58,883 nucleotides of DNA from an uncultured Burkholderiales bacterium (GCA_903838355.1 CAILYC010000058.1:1-58883); one strand, 5' to 3'. Shown: positions 46,236-55,923, counted from the first letter of the stretch. Translations and numbers: made by a program. Notes: generated from the letters alone by a model not told the origin.

Positions 46236-47426
46236 TTACTCTCGCTTGGAGCTCACCACACGAGCCAAGGCCTTGGCCAGTTGCTCCAAATGGGTTAAAT
46301 TGTGGATCGCGATTTTGGCGTGCGCATAGCGGTCAAGCAAACTCGCCCCTTTGGCCAAGGGTTGATAGCCCTCAAACCGAAGCAAAGGATTGAGCCAGCA
46401 CAGGGTTTTGCAGTGGCGCTTGACCCACTGCAAGGAGGCCTCCAACTCATGGCCTTCCCCAGTATCCAAGCCATCGGTGATCAAAAGGACCACACTGCGC
46501 CTGGCCACCAAGCTACGGGGGTGGCGATCTTTGAGCGCGTTCAAAGATCGCCCAAGCAAGGTGCCTGCTGCAAAATCCTTGACCGTCTCATTGACCCCTT
46601 GGAGCATGTCGTCGGGGTCTTCCCGTGCAAAAATCGGTGTCAATCGGGTGAGCTCGGTGCCAAAGACCATGACTTCGCGTTTGCTGTATTGCGCCGTGGC
46701 TTGGTGCAAAAAAGCCAACAACAATCGGGCATAGCGCTCCATAGAGCCGGAAATATCCACAATGATCATCAAGGGCAAGGGCTCACGCTTTTTGCCACGC
46801 CTGGGCAACACCAACAATTCGCCTTCGGTTTGAAGGGATTGGCGAAAGGCGCTCGGCCAGTTCAAACCCCGCCCGGTTGGACTGGCATGCTGGCGACGGG
46901 TGCTGCAGCTTGGCAACACCATGGGAATTTGCAAAGCCAAGCGCTGCACGAGTTTGAACTCCTCTGCCCCCAAGGCCCCAAAGTCCGATTGCCTCAAACG
47001 CACCAAGTCACTCGCCGTCATCGCCGCATCAAGCTCAAACTCTTGATCCTTTTTGGCGGTTTTGGGTGCTCCTTGCGTCTTTTTGGGATTCAAGGCTTCG
47101 TTGACCCTGGGCTTTCGCTTGTTGGCCAGGGCTTGGCCTTCGGTGCTGGGGAGCATTTGCGCGAGCAACTGGTTGGCCACTTTGGGGTCTTTGAAGTAGG
47201 CCTCAAAGAGCTCTTGAAAGACGGCGCGGTCTTCCAATCGGTTGATGAGCACACAAGACAAGGCCGCTTGGAGGTCGAGCTTGTTGTCCAGTCCCACGGC
47301 CAAGGCCGCTTGCACTGACAAGGCTATCTTTGCACTGTCCATGGGGACACCAGAGCGCCTGAGGGCTCGGGCAAAACCCAGCAAATTGATGGGCCATTTG
47401 CCCGTGCGTGCGTCACCGAGTTGCAT
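46236..47426 (-). CDS. coxE: CoxE-like VWA-domain maturation protein
   Basis: A 396-residue CoxE-family protein. The C-terminal half is a von Willebrand A domain with a complete MIDAS motif, IVDISGSMERYARLLL (DxSxS). The N-terminal half contains MASDLVRLRQSDFGALGAEE-type sequence (here MTASDLVRLRQSDFGALGAE). The start at 47426 has a GAGAAGG site and gives the expected FARALRRSGVPM opening. CoxE works with the AAA+ protein CoxD in inserting copper and sulfur at the active site of form I CODH; for form II enzymes the cofactor role is less clear. Confidence 0.88.
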   Translation of the reverse strand: MQLGDARTGKWPINLLGFARALRRSGVPMDSAKIALSVQAALAVGLDNKLDLQAALSCVLINRLEDRAVFQELFEAYFKDPKVANQLLAQMLPSTEGQALANKRKPRVNEALNPKKTQGAPKTAKKDQEFELDAAMTASDLVRLRQSDFGALGAEEFKLVQRLALQIPMVLPSCSTRRQHASPTGRGLNWPSAFRQSLQTEGELLVLPRRGKKREPLPLMIIVDISGSMERYARLLLAFLHQATAQYSKREVMVFGTELTRLTPIFAREDPDDMLQGVNETVKDFAAGTLLGRSLNALKDRHPRSLVARRSVVLLITDGLDTGEGHELEASLQWVKRHCKTLCWLNPLLRFEGYQPLAKGASLLDRYAHAKIAIHNLTHLEQLAKALARVVSSKRE

Positions 47427-47452
47427 TGCCTTCTCGCGCTGGGCCAGTGGCC

Positions 47453-48346
47453 TCAGTCGTCCAAGCTCAAGAGTGCTTGCGACATGGGCAAGAGTTGAGC
47501 CACGTCTTCGCGTTGCTTGAACAAAATGCCCGCTGTGTCGCTCAACACCTCGGGATCCACCACCAAGGTATTGAGCGCCACCAATGCGCGTGCCCACTCT
47601 ACACTCTCGGCAATGCCAGGTGACCTGGAGAAGGCATCGGCAAAGGGCGCCGATCTCAGTTTATTCACAATACGAGAGACCTGCTCACTCAAAGCCTGCG
47701 AGGCCTCAGGCACCTGAGCGTGCAAGATATTGAGCTCGCGCTCGCGCTCAGGATAATCCATCCAATGGAACAAGCAGCGGCGCTTGACCGCATCGTTCAA
47801 GTCGCGCGTGCGGTTGCTGGTCAATATGGTCACCGGCTTGGTCAGGGCTTTGATGGTTCCTAGCTCTGGAATGCTCACCTGGTACTCACCCAAGTATTCC
47901 AAGAGAAAAGCCTCAAAGGGCTCGTCTGCGCGGTCAACCTCGTCAATCAACAAGACCGCACCCGGTGCAGGCGCTTCGAGCGCTTGCAGCAAAGGGCGAC
48001 GAATGAGATATTTGGACTGGTAGACCTCTTGCTCCAAGGCGTTCAGAGGCGCGTCCTGGTGATCGTGAGCGCCTGCTGCCCTCAGGTGCAACATCTGGGC
48101 GGCGTAGTTCCACTCGTAAAGCGCGTCCCTGAGTTCCAAGCCGTCGTAGCACTGTAGCCTCAAGAGGCTGCGCCCGAGCACTTTGGCCAAGGCTTTGGCC
48201 AGTTCAGTCTTGCCCACACCGGGCTCGCCTTCCAGGAGCAAGGGACGCTCAAGGGTCAGGGATAAAAAGACTGAAGTGGCCGTTGCTCGATCGGCTTCGT
48301 AGCCCTGGGTGCGAAGCGCTCCAATCAGACCCTCAACCGACATCAT
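47453..48346 (-). CDS. coxD: MoxR-type AAA+ ATPase CoxD
   Basis: A 297-residue MoxR-family ATPase. Walker A is GEPGVGKTELAKAL near residue 40, Walker B VLLIDEVDRADEPFEAFLLE, and sensor 1 TILTSNRTRDLNDAVKRR. Arg finger and lid regions are present. MoxR ATPases pair with VWA proteins, here the CoxE-like gene 26 bases downstream. The start overlaps the coxM stop by four bases. The pair is thought to remodel and mature the molybdoenzyme. Confidence 0.9.
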   Translation of the reverse strand: MMSVEGLIGALRTQGYEADRATATSVFLSLTLERPLLLEGEPGVGKTELAKALAKVLGRSLLRLQCYDGLELRDALYEWNYAAQMLHLRAAGAHDHQDAPLNALEQEVYQSKYLIRRPLLQALEAPAPGAVLLIDEVDRADEPFEAFLLEYLGEYQVSIPELGTIKALTKPVTILTSNRTRDLNDAVKRRCLFHWMDYPERERELNILHAQVPEASQALSEQVSRIVNKLRSAPFADAFSRSPGIAESVEWARALVALNTLVVDPEVLSDTAGILFKQREDVAQLLPMSQALLSLDD

Positions 48347-49137
48347 CCCAAGAGGTGCTTGACGGCGCGCTGCGCTTGAACGCTGATCATGTGGGCACGG
48401 TAGGCAGCGGAGGCATGGATGTCGTGGTTCAAGTCGGTTTCTTCAATGTGGACAGCGGCGGCGGCGGCCTCGGTGAAGCTTTTGCTCAGCGCCACTTCCA
48501 AGCCCGCGTGGCGAAACACACCTTGCTGACTCGCCCCGGTGATGGCCACGCGAACGCCATCGGCCATTTGTGCCATGAAGATCCCCACCAACGCAAAACG
48601 CGAGGCTTGTTGTTTAAACTTCAAGTACACCGCTTTTTGAGGAATGGGAAACGAGATGGCGGTGATGAGTTCTCCCGCCTCCAGTGCGGTGCTGAACATG
48701 CCCAAAAAGAAATCATGGGCCGCAATGACGCGTTGGGTGGTGTGAATATTGGCGCCCAAGGCGAGAACGGCGCTCGGATAGCAAGCACTCGGGTCGTTGT
48801 TGGCGACAGACCCACCGAGGGTCCCCATGGCGCGAACTTGTTTGTCACCAATGTGAGCGGCCAAGTCAGCCAAAGCGGGAATGTGCTGTTTGACCAAGGC
48901 GTTGCCCGCCACCTGCGCGTGCTTGACCATGGCGCCAATCACCACATGCTGGCCGTCGAGTTTGATCTCTTTGAGCTCGGCAATTTGAGACAAATCGACC
49001 AAACTCTCGGGACTGCTCAAACGCAACTTCATGGAAGCGAGCAAGGTTTGTCCTCCCGCCAAGGCTTGGCCCCCAGCGTGGAGCAGTGTCGACGCCTCTT
49101 GGAGGCTACTGGGGCGTTGATAGTTGAATGCGTACAT
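48343..49137 (-). CDS. coxM: Molybdenum hydroxylase FAD subunit (CoxM-like)
   Basis: A 264-residue FAD-binding subunit of the xanthine oxidase/CODH family. ALAGGQTLLASMKLRL near residue 27 and the region AMGTLGGSVANNDPSACYPS near residue 103 contact FAD. It passes electrons from the iron-sulfur subunit to an acceptor, often a quinone. It is 47 bases downstream of coxL and overlaps coxD. The order S-L-M, rather than M-S-L, is the arrangement usual for form II clusters. Confidence 0.92.
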   Translation of the reverse strand: MYAFNYQRPSSLQEASTLLHAGGQALAGGQTLLASMKLRLSSPESLVDLSQIAELKEIKLDGQHVVIGAMVKHAQVAGNALVKQHIPALADLAAHIGDKQVRAMGTLGGSVANNDPSACYPSAVLALGANIHTTQRVIAAHDFFLGMFSTALEAGELITAISFPIPQKAVYLKFKQQASRFALVGIFMAQMADGVRVAITGASQQGVFRHAGLEVALSKSFTEAAAAAVHIEETDLNHDIHASAAYRAHMISVQAQRAVKHLLG

Positions 49138-49184
49138 GGTCGGGCTCTCTCTTGATCAATATTTGTTGAATGTTATACCAATTA

Positions 49185-51581
49185 TCACTTCACTGCCGAC
49201 TTGACGGCTTGAATGGCCTGCCAAACACGGTGAGGTGTCGCGGGCATGTCCAGGTCTTTCACACCCAGGGGGTGAAGGGCATCCAAAATGGCGTTGATCA
49301 CCGCCGGGGGCGAGCCAATGGCACCGGCCTCGCCGCAGCCCTTGGTGCCCAATGGGTTGTGGGTGCAAGGTGTGCACACGTGGGAGATCTCAAAATGCGG
49401 AAAATCATCGGCGCGCGGCATGGTGTAGTCCATGAAGGAGCCAGTGAGCAACTGCCCTGTTTCAGCATCGTAAGCGCAATTCTCGAGCAATGCTTGGCCA
49501 ATGCCTTGCACCAAGCCGCCATGCACTTGGCCCTCCACAATCATGGGGTTGATGAGGGTGCCAAAGTCGTCCACCGCAGTGAATCGGTCCAAACGGGTGA
49601 CCCCCGTTTGTGGGTCCACCTCCACTTCGGCAATGTAGGTCCCAGCAGGGAAGGTGAAATTGGTCGGATCATAAAAAGCGGTTTCATTGAGACCGGGCTC
49701 CAAAGTCTCCAAGGGATAGTTGTGCGGCACGTAGGCGGTGAGCGCCACTTGGCCAAAAGTGACCATTTTGTCGGTGCCTTTGACACGGAACTCGCCATTG
49801 ACAAACTCCACATCGCTGTCGGAGGCTTCCATCAAATGGGCCGCAATTTTCTTGGCCTTGGTCTCGATTTTATCCAGGGCTTTCATGATGGCCGCACCGC
49901 CCACCGAGATGGAGCGAGAGCCATAAGTCCCCATTCCAAAGGGAACTCGTCCCGTGTCCCCGTGCACCACATCGATTTGCTCGACTGCGATGCCCAGGCG
50001 TGCTGCCACCACCTGAGCAAAGGTGGTCTCATGGCCTTGACCATGGCTGTGCGAGCCGGTGAAGACCGTGACACTCCCCGTGGGGTGGACGCGCACTTCG
50101 CCGCATTCAAAAAGACCTGCGCGCGCGCCCAAGGCGCCAGCGATGTTGCTCGGCGCAATGCCACACGCTTCGATGTAACTCGAGTATCCCAGACCCCTGA
50201 GCAAGCCCTTGGCCTTGGAGGCGTCTTGGCGCGCCTTAAAGCCCGCCACATCGGCCCGCACTTCAGCTTGATTCAAGCAAGCATGAAAGTCACCCGTGTC
50301 GTACTGCAAGGCCACGGGGGTTTGGTAAGGGAACTGATCGATGTAATTGATTTTTCTAATTTGCGCTTGGGTCATGCCCATTTCTTGCGCGGCGCGGGAG
50401 ATGATGCGCTCGAGCAAATAGCTCGCCTCAGGCCGACCGGCACCGCGGTAGGCGTCGACCGGCGCGGTGTTGGTAAACCAAGCATCGACTTGCACATGGA
50501 TTTGTGGGGTTTTGTATTGGCCAGCCAAGAGCGTGGCGTACAAAATCGTGGGCACCGCCGTGGCAAAGGTGGACAAATAGGCGCCCAAATTGGCATGGGT
50601 GTGAACCTTGAGCGCCAAAAATTGACCCTTGGCGTCCATGGCCAATTCGGCGTGTGAGCTGTGATCGCGGCCATGGGCGTCGCTCAAAAAAGCCTCGGAG
50701 CGATCGGCCGTCCATTTGATGTTGCGGTTGAGCTTTTTGCTCGCCCAAGTCAAGCACACATCTTCTGCATACAGATAAATTTTGGAGCCAAAACCTCCGC
50801 CCACATCGGGGGCAATGACCCTCACTTTGTGTTCGGGTAAACCCATCACAAAGGCCGTCATCAACAATCGCTCAACGTGTGGGTTTTGATTGGAGACGTA
50901 CAAGGTGTATTCGTCGTTGGCGCGACTGTAGGAACCGATGGCCGCACGCGGCTCCATGGCATTGGGCACCAAGCGGTTGTTGGTAAGATCAATTTTGGTG
51001 ACATGGTGAGCGCTCTTGAAGGCCACATCCACTTGCGCTTCGTCACCAATCGCCCAGTGATAACACTTGTTGTCAGGGGCTTGTTCGTGCAGTGTTGGAT
51101 TCTCGCGCTTGGCGCTGCTCACATCTTGGATGCTCACCACGGCAGGCAGCACATCGTATTCAACCTCGACGAGTTCGGCCGCGTTTTTGGCTTGCTCAAG
51201 CGTTTCTGCCACCACCATGGCCACATGGTCCCCCACGTAGCGCACTTTGTCGAGCGCCAAAATCGGGTGGGGTGGCTCCTTCATGGGTTGACCATCGGTG
51301 CTGGTGATGAGCCATCCACAGGGCAATCCATTGATTTTCGCCTCGGCCACATCGGCGCCCGTGAGCACACTCACAACCCCCGGGCTCTTGAGCGCTTTGG
51401 AGATATCGACCTTGAGCACCCTTGCATGGGCGTGGGGGGAGCGCACGAACACCGCATGGCTCATGAGCGGCAAATCGATGTCGTCGGTGTAGTTGCCCGC
51501 CCCCGTTAAAAAGCGGTAGTCTTCCTTGCGAAGCACCGACTCACCAATGTGGGGGAGTTTAGAAAAATCAAATGCACCCAT
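49185..51581 (-). CDS. coxL: Form II CO-dehydrogenase-like molybdopterin subunit
   Basis: The 798-residue catalytic subunit of a molybdenum hydroxylase. The active-site loop reads [18 protein letters not shown] (near residue 376). AYRGAGR defines form II enzymes; true aerobic CO oxidisers of form I carry AYXCSFR. The conserved glutamate near the C-terminus is in [11 protein letters not shown]. Molybdopterin-binding stretches [14 protein letters not shown] and [15 protein letters not shown] are present. Form II proteins may oxidise CO poorly or act on other carbon substrates, so the physiological substrate is open. A GGAGACATG context gives a good ribosome site at 51581. Confidence 0.9.
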   Translation of the reverse strand: MGAFDFSKLPHIGESVLRKEDYRFLTGAGNYTDDIDLPLMSHAVFVRSPHAHARVLKVDISKALKSPGVVSVLTGADVAEAKINGLPCGWLITSTDGQPMKEPPHPILALDKVRYVGDHVAMVVAETLEQAKNAAELVEVEYDVLPAVVSIQDVSSAKRENPTLHEQAPDNKCYHWAIGDEAQVDVAFKSAHHVTKIDLTNNRLVPNAMEPRAAIGSYSRANDEYTLYVSNQNPHVERLLMTAFVMGLPEHKVRVIAPDVGGGFGSKIYLYAEDVCLTWASKKLNRNIKWTADRSEAFLSDAHGRDHSSHAELAMDAKGQFLALKVHTHANLGAYLSTFATAVPTILYATLLAGQYKTPQIHVQVDAWFTNTAPVDAYRGAGRPEASYLLERIISRAAQEMGMTQAQIRKINYIDQFPYQTPVALQYDTGDFHACLNQAEVRADVAGFKARQDASKAKGLLRGLGYSSYIEACGIAPSNIAGALGARAGLFECGEVRVHPTGSVTVFTGSHSHGQGHETTFAQVVAARLGIAVEQIDVVHGDTGRVPFGMGTYGSRSISVGGAAIMKALDKIETKAKKIAAHLMEASDSDVEFVNGEFRVKGTDKMVTFGQVALTAYVPHNYPLETLEPGLNETAFYDPTNFTFPAGTYIAEVEVDPQTGVTRLDRFTAVDDFGTLINPMIVEGQVHGGLVQGIGQALLENCAYDAETGQLLTGSFMDYTMPRADDFPHFEISHVCTPCTHNPLGTKGCGEAGAIGSPPAVINAILDALHPLGVKDLDMPATPHRVWQAIQAVKSAVK

Positions 51582-51757
51582 GTCATGTCTCCTAATGCGT
51601 TTTTTGAACTCTGGGTCTTTTGGTTGAAGACTCTTTGGAGGGTATAAAAATCATTGCCTCTGGCGGCAACTCAAGGACCGAAAAATCAATCTGGCCAATC
51701 GGCGACATTAGGGGAATTCCCCGCCGCGCAGCAAGTGCTCGGCGAACCCCCAGTCGC

Positions 51758-52222
51758 TCAAGACATGTGTGAAGCGCCGAGCTGAACGGCTTTGACAATA
51801 TTTTGATAGCCCGTGCAACGGCACAAATTACCTTCAAGTTGTTCGCGTATTTCAGACTCACTGGCGTTGGGACTGCGGGTGCACAAATCCACCGCGCTCA
51901 TGACCATGCCGGGCGTGCAAAAACCGCATTGAAGGCCGTGGCACTCTTTGAATGCCGCTTGCATGGGGTGCAAGGTGCCATCGGCTTGGGCCAGGCCTTC
52001 GATGGTGGTGACCTCAGCGCCCTGCGCTTGGAGCGCCAGCATATTGCAGGACTTGACGCTTTGACCATTGACGATCACGGTGCACGCCCCGCATTGGGCT
52101 GTATCGCAGCCCACGTGGGTGCCGGTCAAGTGCAAAGACTCCCTGAGCACTTGGACCAAAAGGGTGTTGGGTTGAACCTCCAGGGTGACTGGCTTGTGGT
52201 TCACGTTCATGTTCAATTGCAT
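51758..52222 (-). CDS. coxS: Molybdenum hydroxylase 2Fe-2S subunit (CoxS-like)
   Basis: A 154-residue protein with two 2Fe-2S domains. The plant-ferredoxin-like cluster cysteines are in [20 protein letters not shown], and the C-terminal helical cluster in [15 protein letters not shown] plus [13 protein letters not shown]. The start at 52222 has GGAG upstream. It is the first gene of coxSLMDEG. A 176-base gap to coxL, larger than the other gaps in the set, has no recognisable gene. Confidence 0.93.
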   Translation of the reverse strand: MQLNMNVNHKPVTLEVQPNTLLVQVLRESLHLTGTHVGCDTAQCGACTVIVNGQSVKSCNMLALQAQGAEVTTIEGLAQADGTLHPMQAAFKECHGLQCGFCTPGMVMSAVDLCTRSPNASESEIREQLEGNLCRCTGYQNIVKAVQLGASHMS

Positions 52223-52350
52223 AGTTCGCTCCGTGTTGATCGGTATCATCTGAGATGTTACCAATGATTTAAAGGCCTTGGTAAAAAAAGATAAACAGGT
52301 TTTACCCTGATCGTCTCAAAAAGTTGCTCCAGGCTTGATCAAAGTCAAAG

Positions 52351-52377
52351 AAAAAACCCGACTGCAATGTGGCAGTC
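52351..52377 (-). terminator. Possible terminator after tupBCA
   Basis: On the minus strand, GACTGC-CACATT-GCAGTC is a 6-bp stem with a 6-base loop, followed by GGG and then six T residues. It lies 88 bases after the tupA stop and before coxS. The short stem makes this a moderate call. Confidence 0.5.
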
Positions 52378-52464
52378 TTGACCTCAAGGACAGGCTTGAA
52401 GGCCTGGCTTGAACCTCTTTTTTAAAACCCCTGAACCCCAAAAACCCAGCCTAATGCCTGCCAC

Positions 52465-53352
52465 TCAATGTTCGGCCAATGCATTGGCGTGTGCGTTGGG
52501 GAAAAACAGCGATTGACCGCCAATTTGGTAGCTGGCAATTCGCGCTTGCCCGGCCTTGGAGGTGACCCAATTGGCAAACAACTGAGCCGCGCGCTCGTTC
52601 ACCCCGGGGTGCTTGAGGGGGTTCACCACCAAGACGCCATATTGGTTCAAGAGCAAGCGGTCACCTTGCACCAGAATGTCCAAATCGCCCCGATTTTTAA
52701 AATTCAACCAAGTTCCCCGGTCGCTCAGCACATAGGCCCCCAAGGCTGCCGCCATGTTGAGCGCGGGCCCCATACCGCAACCACAAGCGCGGTAAAAGGC
52801 GCCTTCAGGCGTGAGCCCCAGAGCCTGCCATAGCCTCAACTCGGCCACATGGGTGCCGCTCTTGTCACCTCTGGAGATAAAAGGCGTGGCGCCCATGCTC
52901 AAGGCCTTGAATGCCTGGTACACGTCCAAACCCCTCACGTGCTCAGGGTCGGATTGGGTGCCAATCAAGACAAAATCGTTGTACATCACCAGTTGGCGCT
53001 TGAGGCTGTGGCCTTGGGAGACGAACAATTCCTCGCCTTGGGGGTCGTGTACAAAGAGCACGTCCGCATCCCCTCGCCGCCCAATGTCCAAAGCTTGACC
53101 GGTGCCCACCGCAATCACCTTCACCTCCAGACCCGTGGCGGCCTTGAATGCGGGGAGCAAGTGCGCAAAAAGACCCGACTGCTCGGTCGAGGTGGTCGAG
53201 GCCATCACCAAGGGCTTGGCAGTGACAGTGGGCGTCTGGGCCTGCACGCTCGCCACCCCCCATGGTATCGCCACCCACAGCAACACCTTCAGCACCCCCA
53301 TCAGCGCCTCTAACAGCGACAGCGACATCGACATCGACACGCCCATGCCCAT
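52465..53352 (-). CDS. tupA: Tungstate ABC transporter binding protein TupA
   Basis: A 295-residue periplasmic binding protein. After a signal peptide ending near SVQAQT, the mature part has LVMASTTSTEQSGLFAHLLP, VKVIAVGTGQALDIGRRGDA, DVLFVHDPQGEELF and VMYNDFVLIG, which are closely typical of TupA (tungstate) and distinct from ModA. The start codon is uncertain: several in-frame ATGs lie among hexanucleotide repeats; I take 53352. It lies 59 bases after tupC. A role in supplying W or Mo to the molybdopterin enzyme next door is inference. Confidence 0.88.
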   Translation of the reverse strand: MGMGVSMSMSLSLLEALMGVLKVLLWVAIPWGVASVQAQTPTVTAKPLVMASTTSTEQSGLFAHLLPAFKAATGLEVKVIAVGTGQALDIGRRGDADVLFVHDPQGEELFVSQGHSLKRQLVMYNDFVLIGTQSDPEHVRGLDVYQAFKALSMGATPFISRGDKSGTHVAELRLWQALGLTPEGAFYRACGCGMGPALNMAAALGAYVLSDRGTWLNFKNRGDLDILVQGDRLLLNQYGVLVVNPLKHPGVNERAAQLFANWVTSKAGQARIASYQIGGQSLFFPNAHANALAEH

Positions 53353-53411
53353 GCCCTGGACAAGACGTTGCACCCCCAGGCGGGCTGCACGATCACGAAG
53401 GCTGCGGTATT

Positions 53412-54158
53412 TCAAATCACTTCTCCTCTTAAAAACGCATGCGCTTTGGGGTGCGTTATGGCCAGCGGTGAGTTGAAAAACTCCCAAACGGGTAAATCGG
53501 CATGGATTTCGCCCTCTTCCAAGAATATCACCCGAGAGGCCAGGCGCTTGACCTGCCCTAAATTGTGGCTGGCCAGCACCAGGGTGTGATCAGCCTCCTC
53601 AACCCCTGTCCTGATTTGAGCCCAATGCTCGATCATGGTCTCCACTTGTGATTTGAAGGATGGATCCAAACTGGCGGTGGGCTCATCGAGGAGCAAGAGC
53701 TGAGGCTCACACGCCCAAGCCCGGGCCAGTGAGAGGCGTTGCTGCTGGCCAATCGACAGCGTTTTGGCGCTTTGCTGGGCGCAGTCGGCAAGACCTGCCT
53801 CACGCAAGACGCCTTGCACCTTTTTTAAGGCCACCGGCCATTTCAAGCCTTGGGCCCAGAGCGCCAAAGCGACATGGTGCCGCACGCTGCTGTTGATCAT
53901 TTGGGGTCGCTGAAACAGCATGGCTTGTCGAACGGGCGAATGGGTCTGCCAATGCAAGTGGCCGCTTTGGGGCTTGATGAGGCCGTGCAGGAGTTTGAGC
54001 AGGCTCGTTTTGCCGCTTCCGTTGGTTCCCACCAGCGCCAAACGCTCCTGGGCATGAAGTTCGATGTTCAAATCTTTCAGCACCCAAAAACCTTGGATCG
54101 CGCAACTGACCCCTTGCAAACTCAGGATCACTGGAGACTTTGGCGATTCTTGTCTCAT
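53412..54158 (-). CDS. tupC: Tungstate ABC transporter ATPase TupC
   Basis: A 248-residue ABC ATPase. Walker A is LVGTNGSGKTSLLKLL, Walker B LLLLDEPTASLDP, and the signature is LSIGQQQRLSLARAW, with Ile in place of the first Gly. HLH-type switch residue lies in VLASHNLGQVKRLAS. The start at 54158 overlaps the tupB stop by four bases (ATGA). Family resemblance is to the TupC/ModC-like group without the C-terminal TOBE domain, which matches its short length. Confidence 0.88.
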   Translation of the reverse strand: MRQESPKSPVILSLQGVSCAIQGFWVLKDLNIELHAQERLALVGTNGSGKTSLLKLLHGLIKPQSGHLHWQTHSPVRQAMLFQRPQMINSSVRHHVALALWAQGLKWPVALKKVQGVLREAGLADCAQQSAKTLSIGQQQRLSLARAWACEPQLLLLDEPTASLDPSFKSQVETMIEHWAQIRTGVEEADHTLVLASHNLGQVKRLASRVIFLEEGEIHADLPVWEFFNSPLAITHPKAHAFLRGEVI

Positions 54159-54919
54159 GGCCCGTGCCACGCATTCGCGGCGAAAGACGACAGGGGCTGC
54201 GCGGGGCCAGCAAAACGGCTGTCCATTCGCTGTTGGCGCCAATGCAAGAGACCGATGAGGGCATTGAGCAGCAACACCACCCCCAACAACACCATGCCCA
54301 GTGCCAGCGCCATGGGCAAATCCCCCTTGCTGGTTTCCAGTGCAATGGAGGTCGTCATCACCCGGGTAAAGCCCTCGATGTTGCCACCCACCACCATGAC
54401 GGCGCCGACTTCAGAGATGGCCCGCCCAAAGGCGGTGAGCACCACCGTCAAGAGCACTTGGCGCTCATCCCAGACCAGCACCAATGCACGCCATCCCTGG
54501 GTGAGGCCGATCGACTGGAGTTGCTCGCCAAGACGATCATGGGCGGCCTTGATGCATTGGCGACTGAGCGCCACCACCACAGGCAAGACCAACAAGGTTT
54601 GCGCCAAGACCATGGCTTTCAAGCTGAACAACCAGCCCAAGAACCCCAAGGGCCCTTGGCGCGACAAGAGCAAATAAACCACCAAGCCCACCAGCACTGA
54701 GGGCAGTGCCAACAAGGTGTTGAGGATTGCCACCCAAAGCGCCTCACCTTTGGGCCGTCGCACCCCCAAACCAGCCCCCAGGGCAAGTCCCAACACGCAA
54801 GCGAGCACGCAAGCCAAAGCACTCACCCCCAAGGAGCGCAGCACAACTTCAATCAGGGTCGGGTCATGGTGCCAGAGCAAGGAAATGGCCAGGCCCAGAC
54901 TGTGAAAAAAATCATCCAT
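54155..54919 (-). CDS. tupB: Tungstate ABC transporter permease TupB
   Basis: A 254-residue ABC permease with about five to six hydrophobic segments. The permease loop reads ILNTLLALPSVLVGLVVYLL and, downstream, AFGRAISEVGAVMVVGGNIE (the EAA-type motif), characteristic of TupB and related anion permeases. I chose ATG 54919; the frame runs on upstream for 34 codons through a terminator-like hairpin, which argues against a longer protein. First gene of tupBCA. Confidence 0.88.
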   Translation of the reverse strand: MDDFFHSLGLAISLLWHHDPTLIEVVLRSLGVSALACVLACVLGLALGAGLGVRRPKGEALWVAILNTLLALPSVLVGLVVYLLLSRQGPLGFLGWLFSLKAMVLAQTLLVLPVVVALSRQCIKAAHDRLGEQLQSIGLTQGWRALVLVWDERQVLLTVVLTAFGRAISEVGAVMVVGGNIEGFTRVMTTSIALETSKGDLPMALALGMVLLGVVLLLNALIGLLHWRQQRMDSRFAGPAQPLSSFAANAWHGP

Positions 54920-54959
54920 AGGGACAAGACATTGATAGATTGGCGTGATGATATTGAAT

Positions 54960-54987
54960 AAAAAAGGCGTTGAGCAAGTTTTACGCC
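54960..54987 (-). terminator. Terminator-like hairpin in the tupB leader
   Basis: On the minus strand GGCGT and ACGCC pair across a 12-base loop and are followed by six T residues. It lies 41 bases before the tupB start, where it could end transcription early. The stem is short, so this is tentative. Confidence 0.45.
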
Positions 54988-55026
54988 CACAAACTGGGTT
55001 GAAACGGGCGATTCTGACCAAGGCGC

Positions 55027-55058
55027 GAGGCCTGGGTCAAAAATGACCCCAAAGCCTC
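55027..55058 (-). promoter_or_regulatory. Nested stem-loop upstream of tupB
   Basis: GAGGC/GCCTC encloses a second stem GGGTCA/TGACCC with an A/T-rich loop, about 110-140 bases upstream of tupB. Together with the terminator-like hairpin this may be a leader RNA that senses metal or cofactor; that is speculation. Confidence 0.4.
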
Positions 55059-55294
55059 CAACGAATCGGCGCAAACCTGGCTCAACAGTTCATGGCCACC
55101 CCAGCCCGAGAGGTCGTGAGCACGAAAGTATGAATAAACGGATGGACGAACGCATGAAAGGACGAATCGAAGAGAGATAATACGACAAATAAACATCTGC
55201 CCCATCCTTATCTTTGAGCCCGCGCAGGTTTGGGCGGTGCAAGTCCCTGTCAAGAAACCGTCCCGAAATCTCAGGCAAAAACTGGAGTTACCCC

Positions 55295-55834
55295 TTGAAA
55301 CATTGGCTCACACTCTCGAAAATCATCGACCACTTGAGCTTCACCTTGGCCCAGGCCGGGAGTTTTTGTGTCTTGGTGGCCGCCGTCGTCTCAGCGGGCA
55401 ACGCCTTTGTGCGCTATGGCTTTGATTGGAGCTCCAATGCATGGCTTGAGATTCAGTGGTACATGTTTGCCGCCATCGTGATGCTTGGCGCCCCCTGGGT
55501 CTTGAAGCTCAACGAGCATGTGCGGGTGGATTTGATTTACGGCAAGATCAGCCAGCGCGCGCAAGTGTGGCTCGATCTCTTGGGTATCGTCTTTTTTCTT
55601 TTTCCCGTGATGCTCTTGATGGTGTGGCTGAGCTGGCCTCTCTTTGTCAAGATGTACCTCACTGGCGAGATGTCGAGCAACGCAAGCGGTCTCGTGCGCT
55701 GGCCCGCCATGCTGCTCTTGCCCTTGGGTTTTGGCCTCATGTGCTTGCAAGGCTTGAGCGAGGTGATCAAGCGCATAGCCCATTTGCGCGGCTTGATCAC
55801 GCTGGAGGCGCACTACGAAGCACCCTTGCAATGA
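55295..55834 (+). CDS. dctQ: TRAP transporter small permease (DctQ type)
   Basis: A 179-residue protein with four membrane helices: AQAGSFCVLVAAVVSAGNAF, WYMFAAIVMLGAPWVL, the region near LGIVFFLFPVMLLMVWLSW, and PAMLLLPLGFGLMCLQGL. LEIQWYMFAAIVMLGAPWVL and LNEHVRVDLIY are typical of the DctQ family. No ATG fits; TTG 55295 with GGAG nine bases upstream is the best start. The large permease follows after 89 bases. Confidence 0.85.
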   Translation: MKHWLTLSKIIDHLSFTLAQAGSFCVLVAAVVSAGNAFVRYGFDWSSNAWLEIQWYMFAAIVMLGAPWVLKLNEHVRVDLIYGKISQRAQVWLDLLGIVFFLFPVMLLMVWLSWPLFVKMYLTGEMSSNASGLVRWPAMLLLPLGFGLMCLQGLSEVIKRIAHLRGLITLEAHYEAPLQ

Positions 55835-55923
55835 AGATGCAATGAAGATGCGATAAGACGCGACAAGACCAGACCCAAGGCGACCCGATCATGAACACTC
55901 TCCATACCAACTGAAGGCCCCCG

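Larger units (their letters stand above)
54920..55294. other. Divergent intergenic region tupB / TRAP small permease
   Basis: This 375-base gap holds the leader of tupB on the minus strand and the promoter side of the TRAP genes on the plus strand. I see two structured elements in the tupB leader (listed separately). A purine-rich stretch around 55128-55186 has no clear meaning. No gene is supported. Confidence 0.6.

Noticed and set aside
49170..50657. A 495-codon plus-strand open frame opposite coxL
   Set aside because: It is fully antisense to a well-conserved coxL, its translation has no recognisable domain, and its length follows from the codon bias of the opposite strand.
51582..51757. 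Possible extra gene or frameshifted CoxS tail between coxS and coxL
   Set aside because: CoxS is complete through its second iron-sulfur motif and the frames in the gap have no recognisable sequence.
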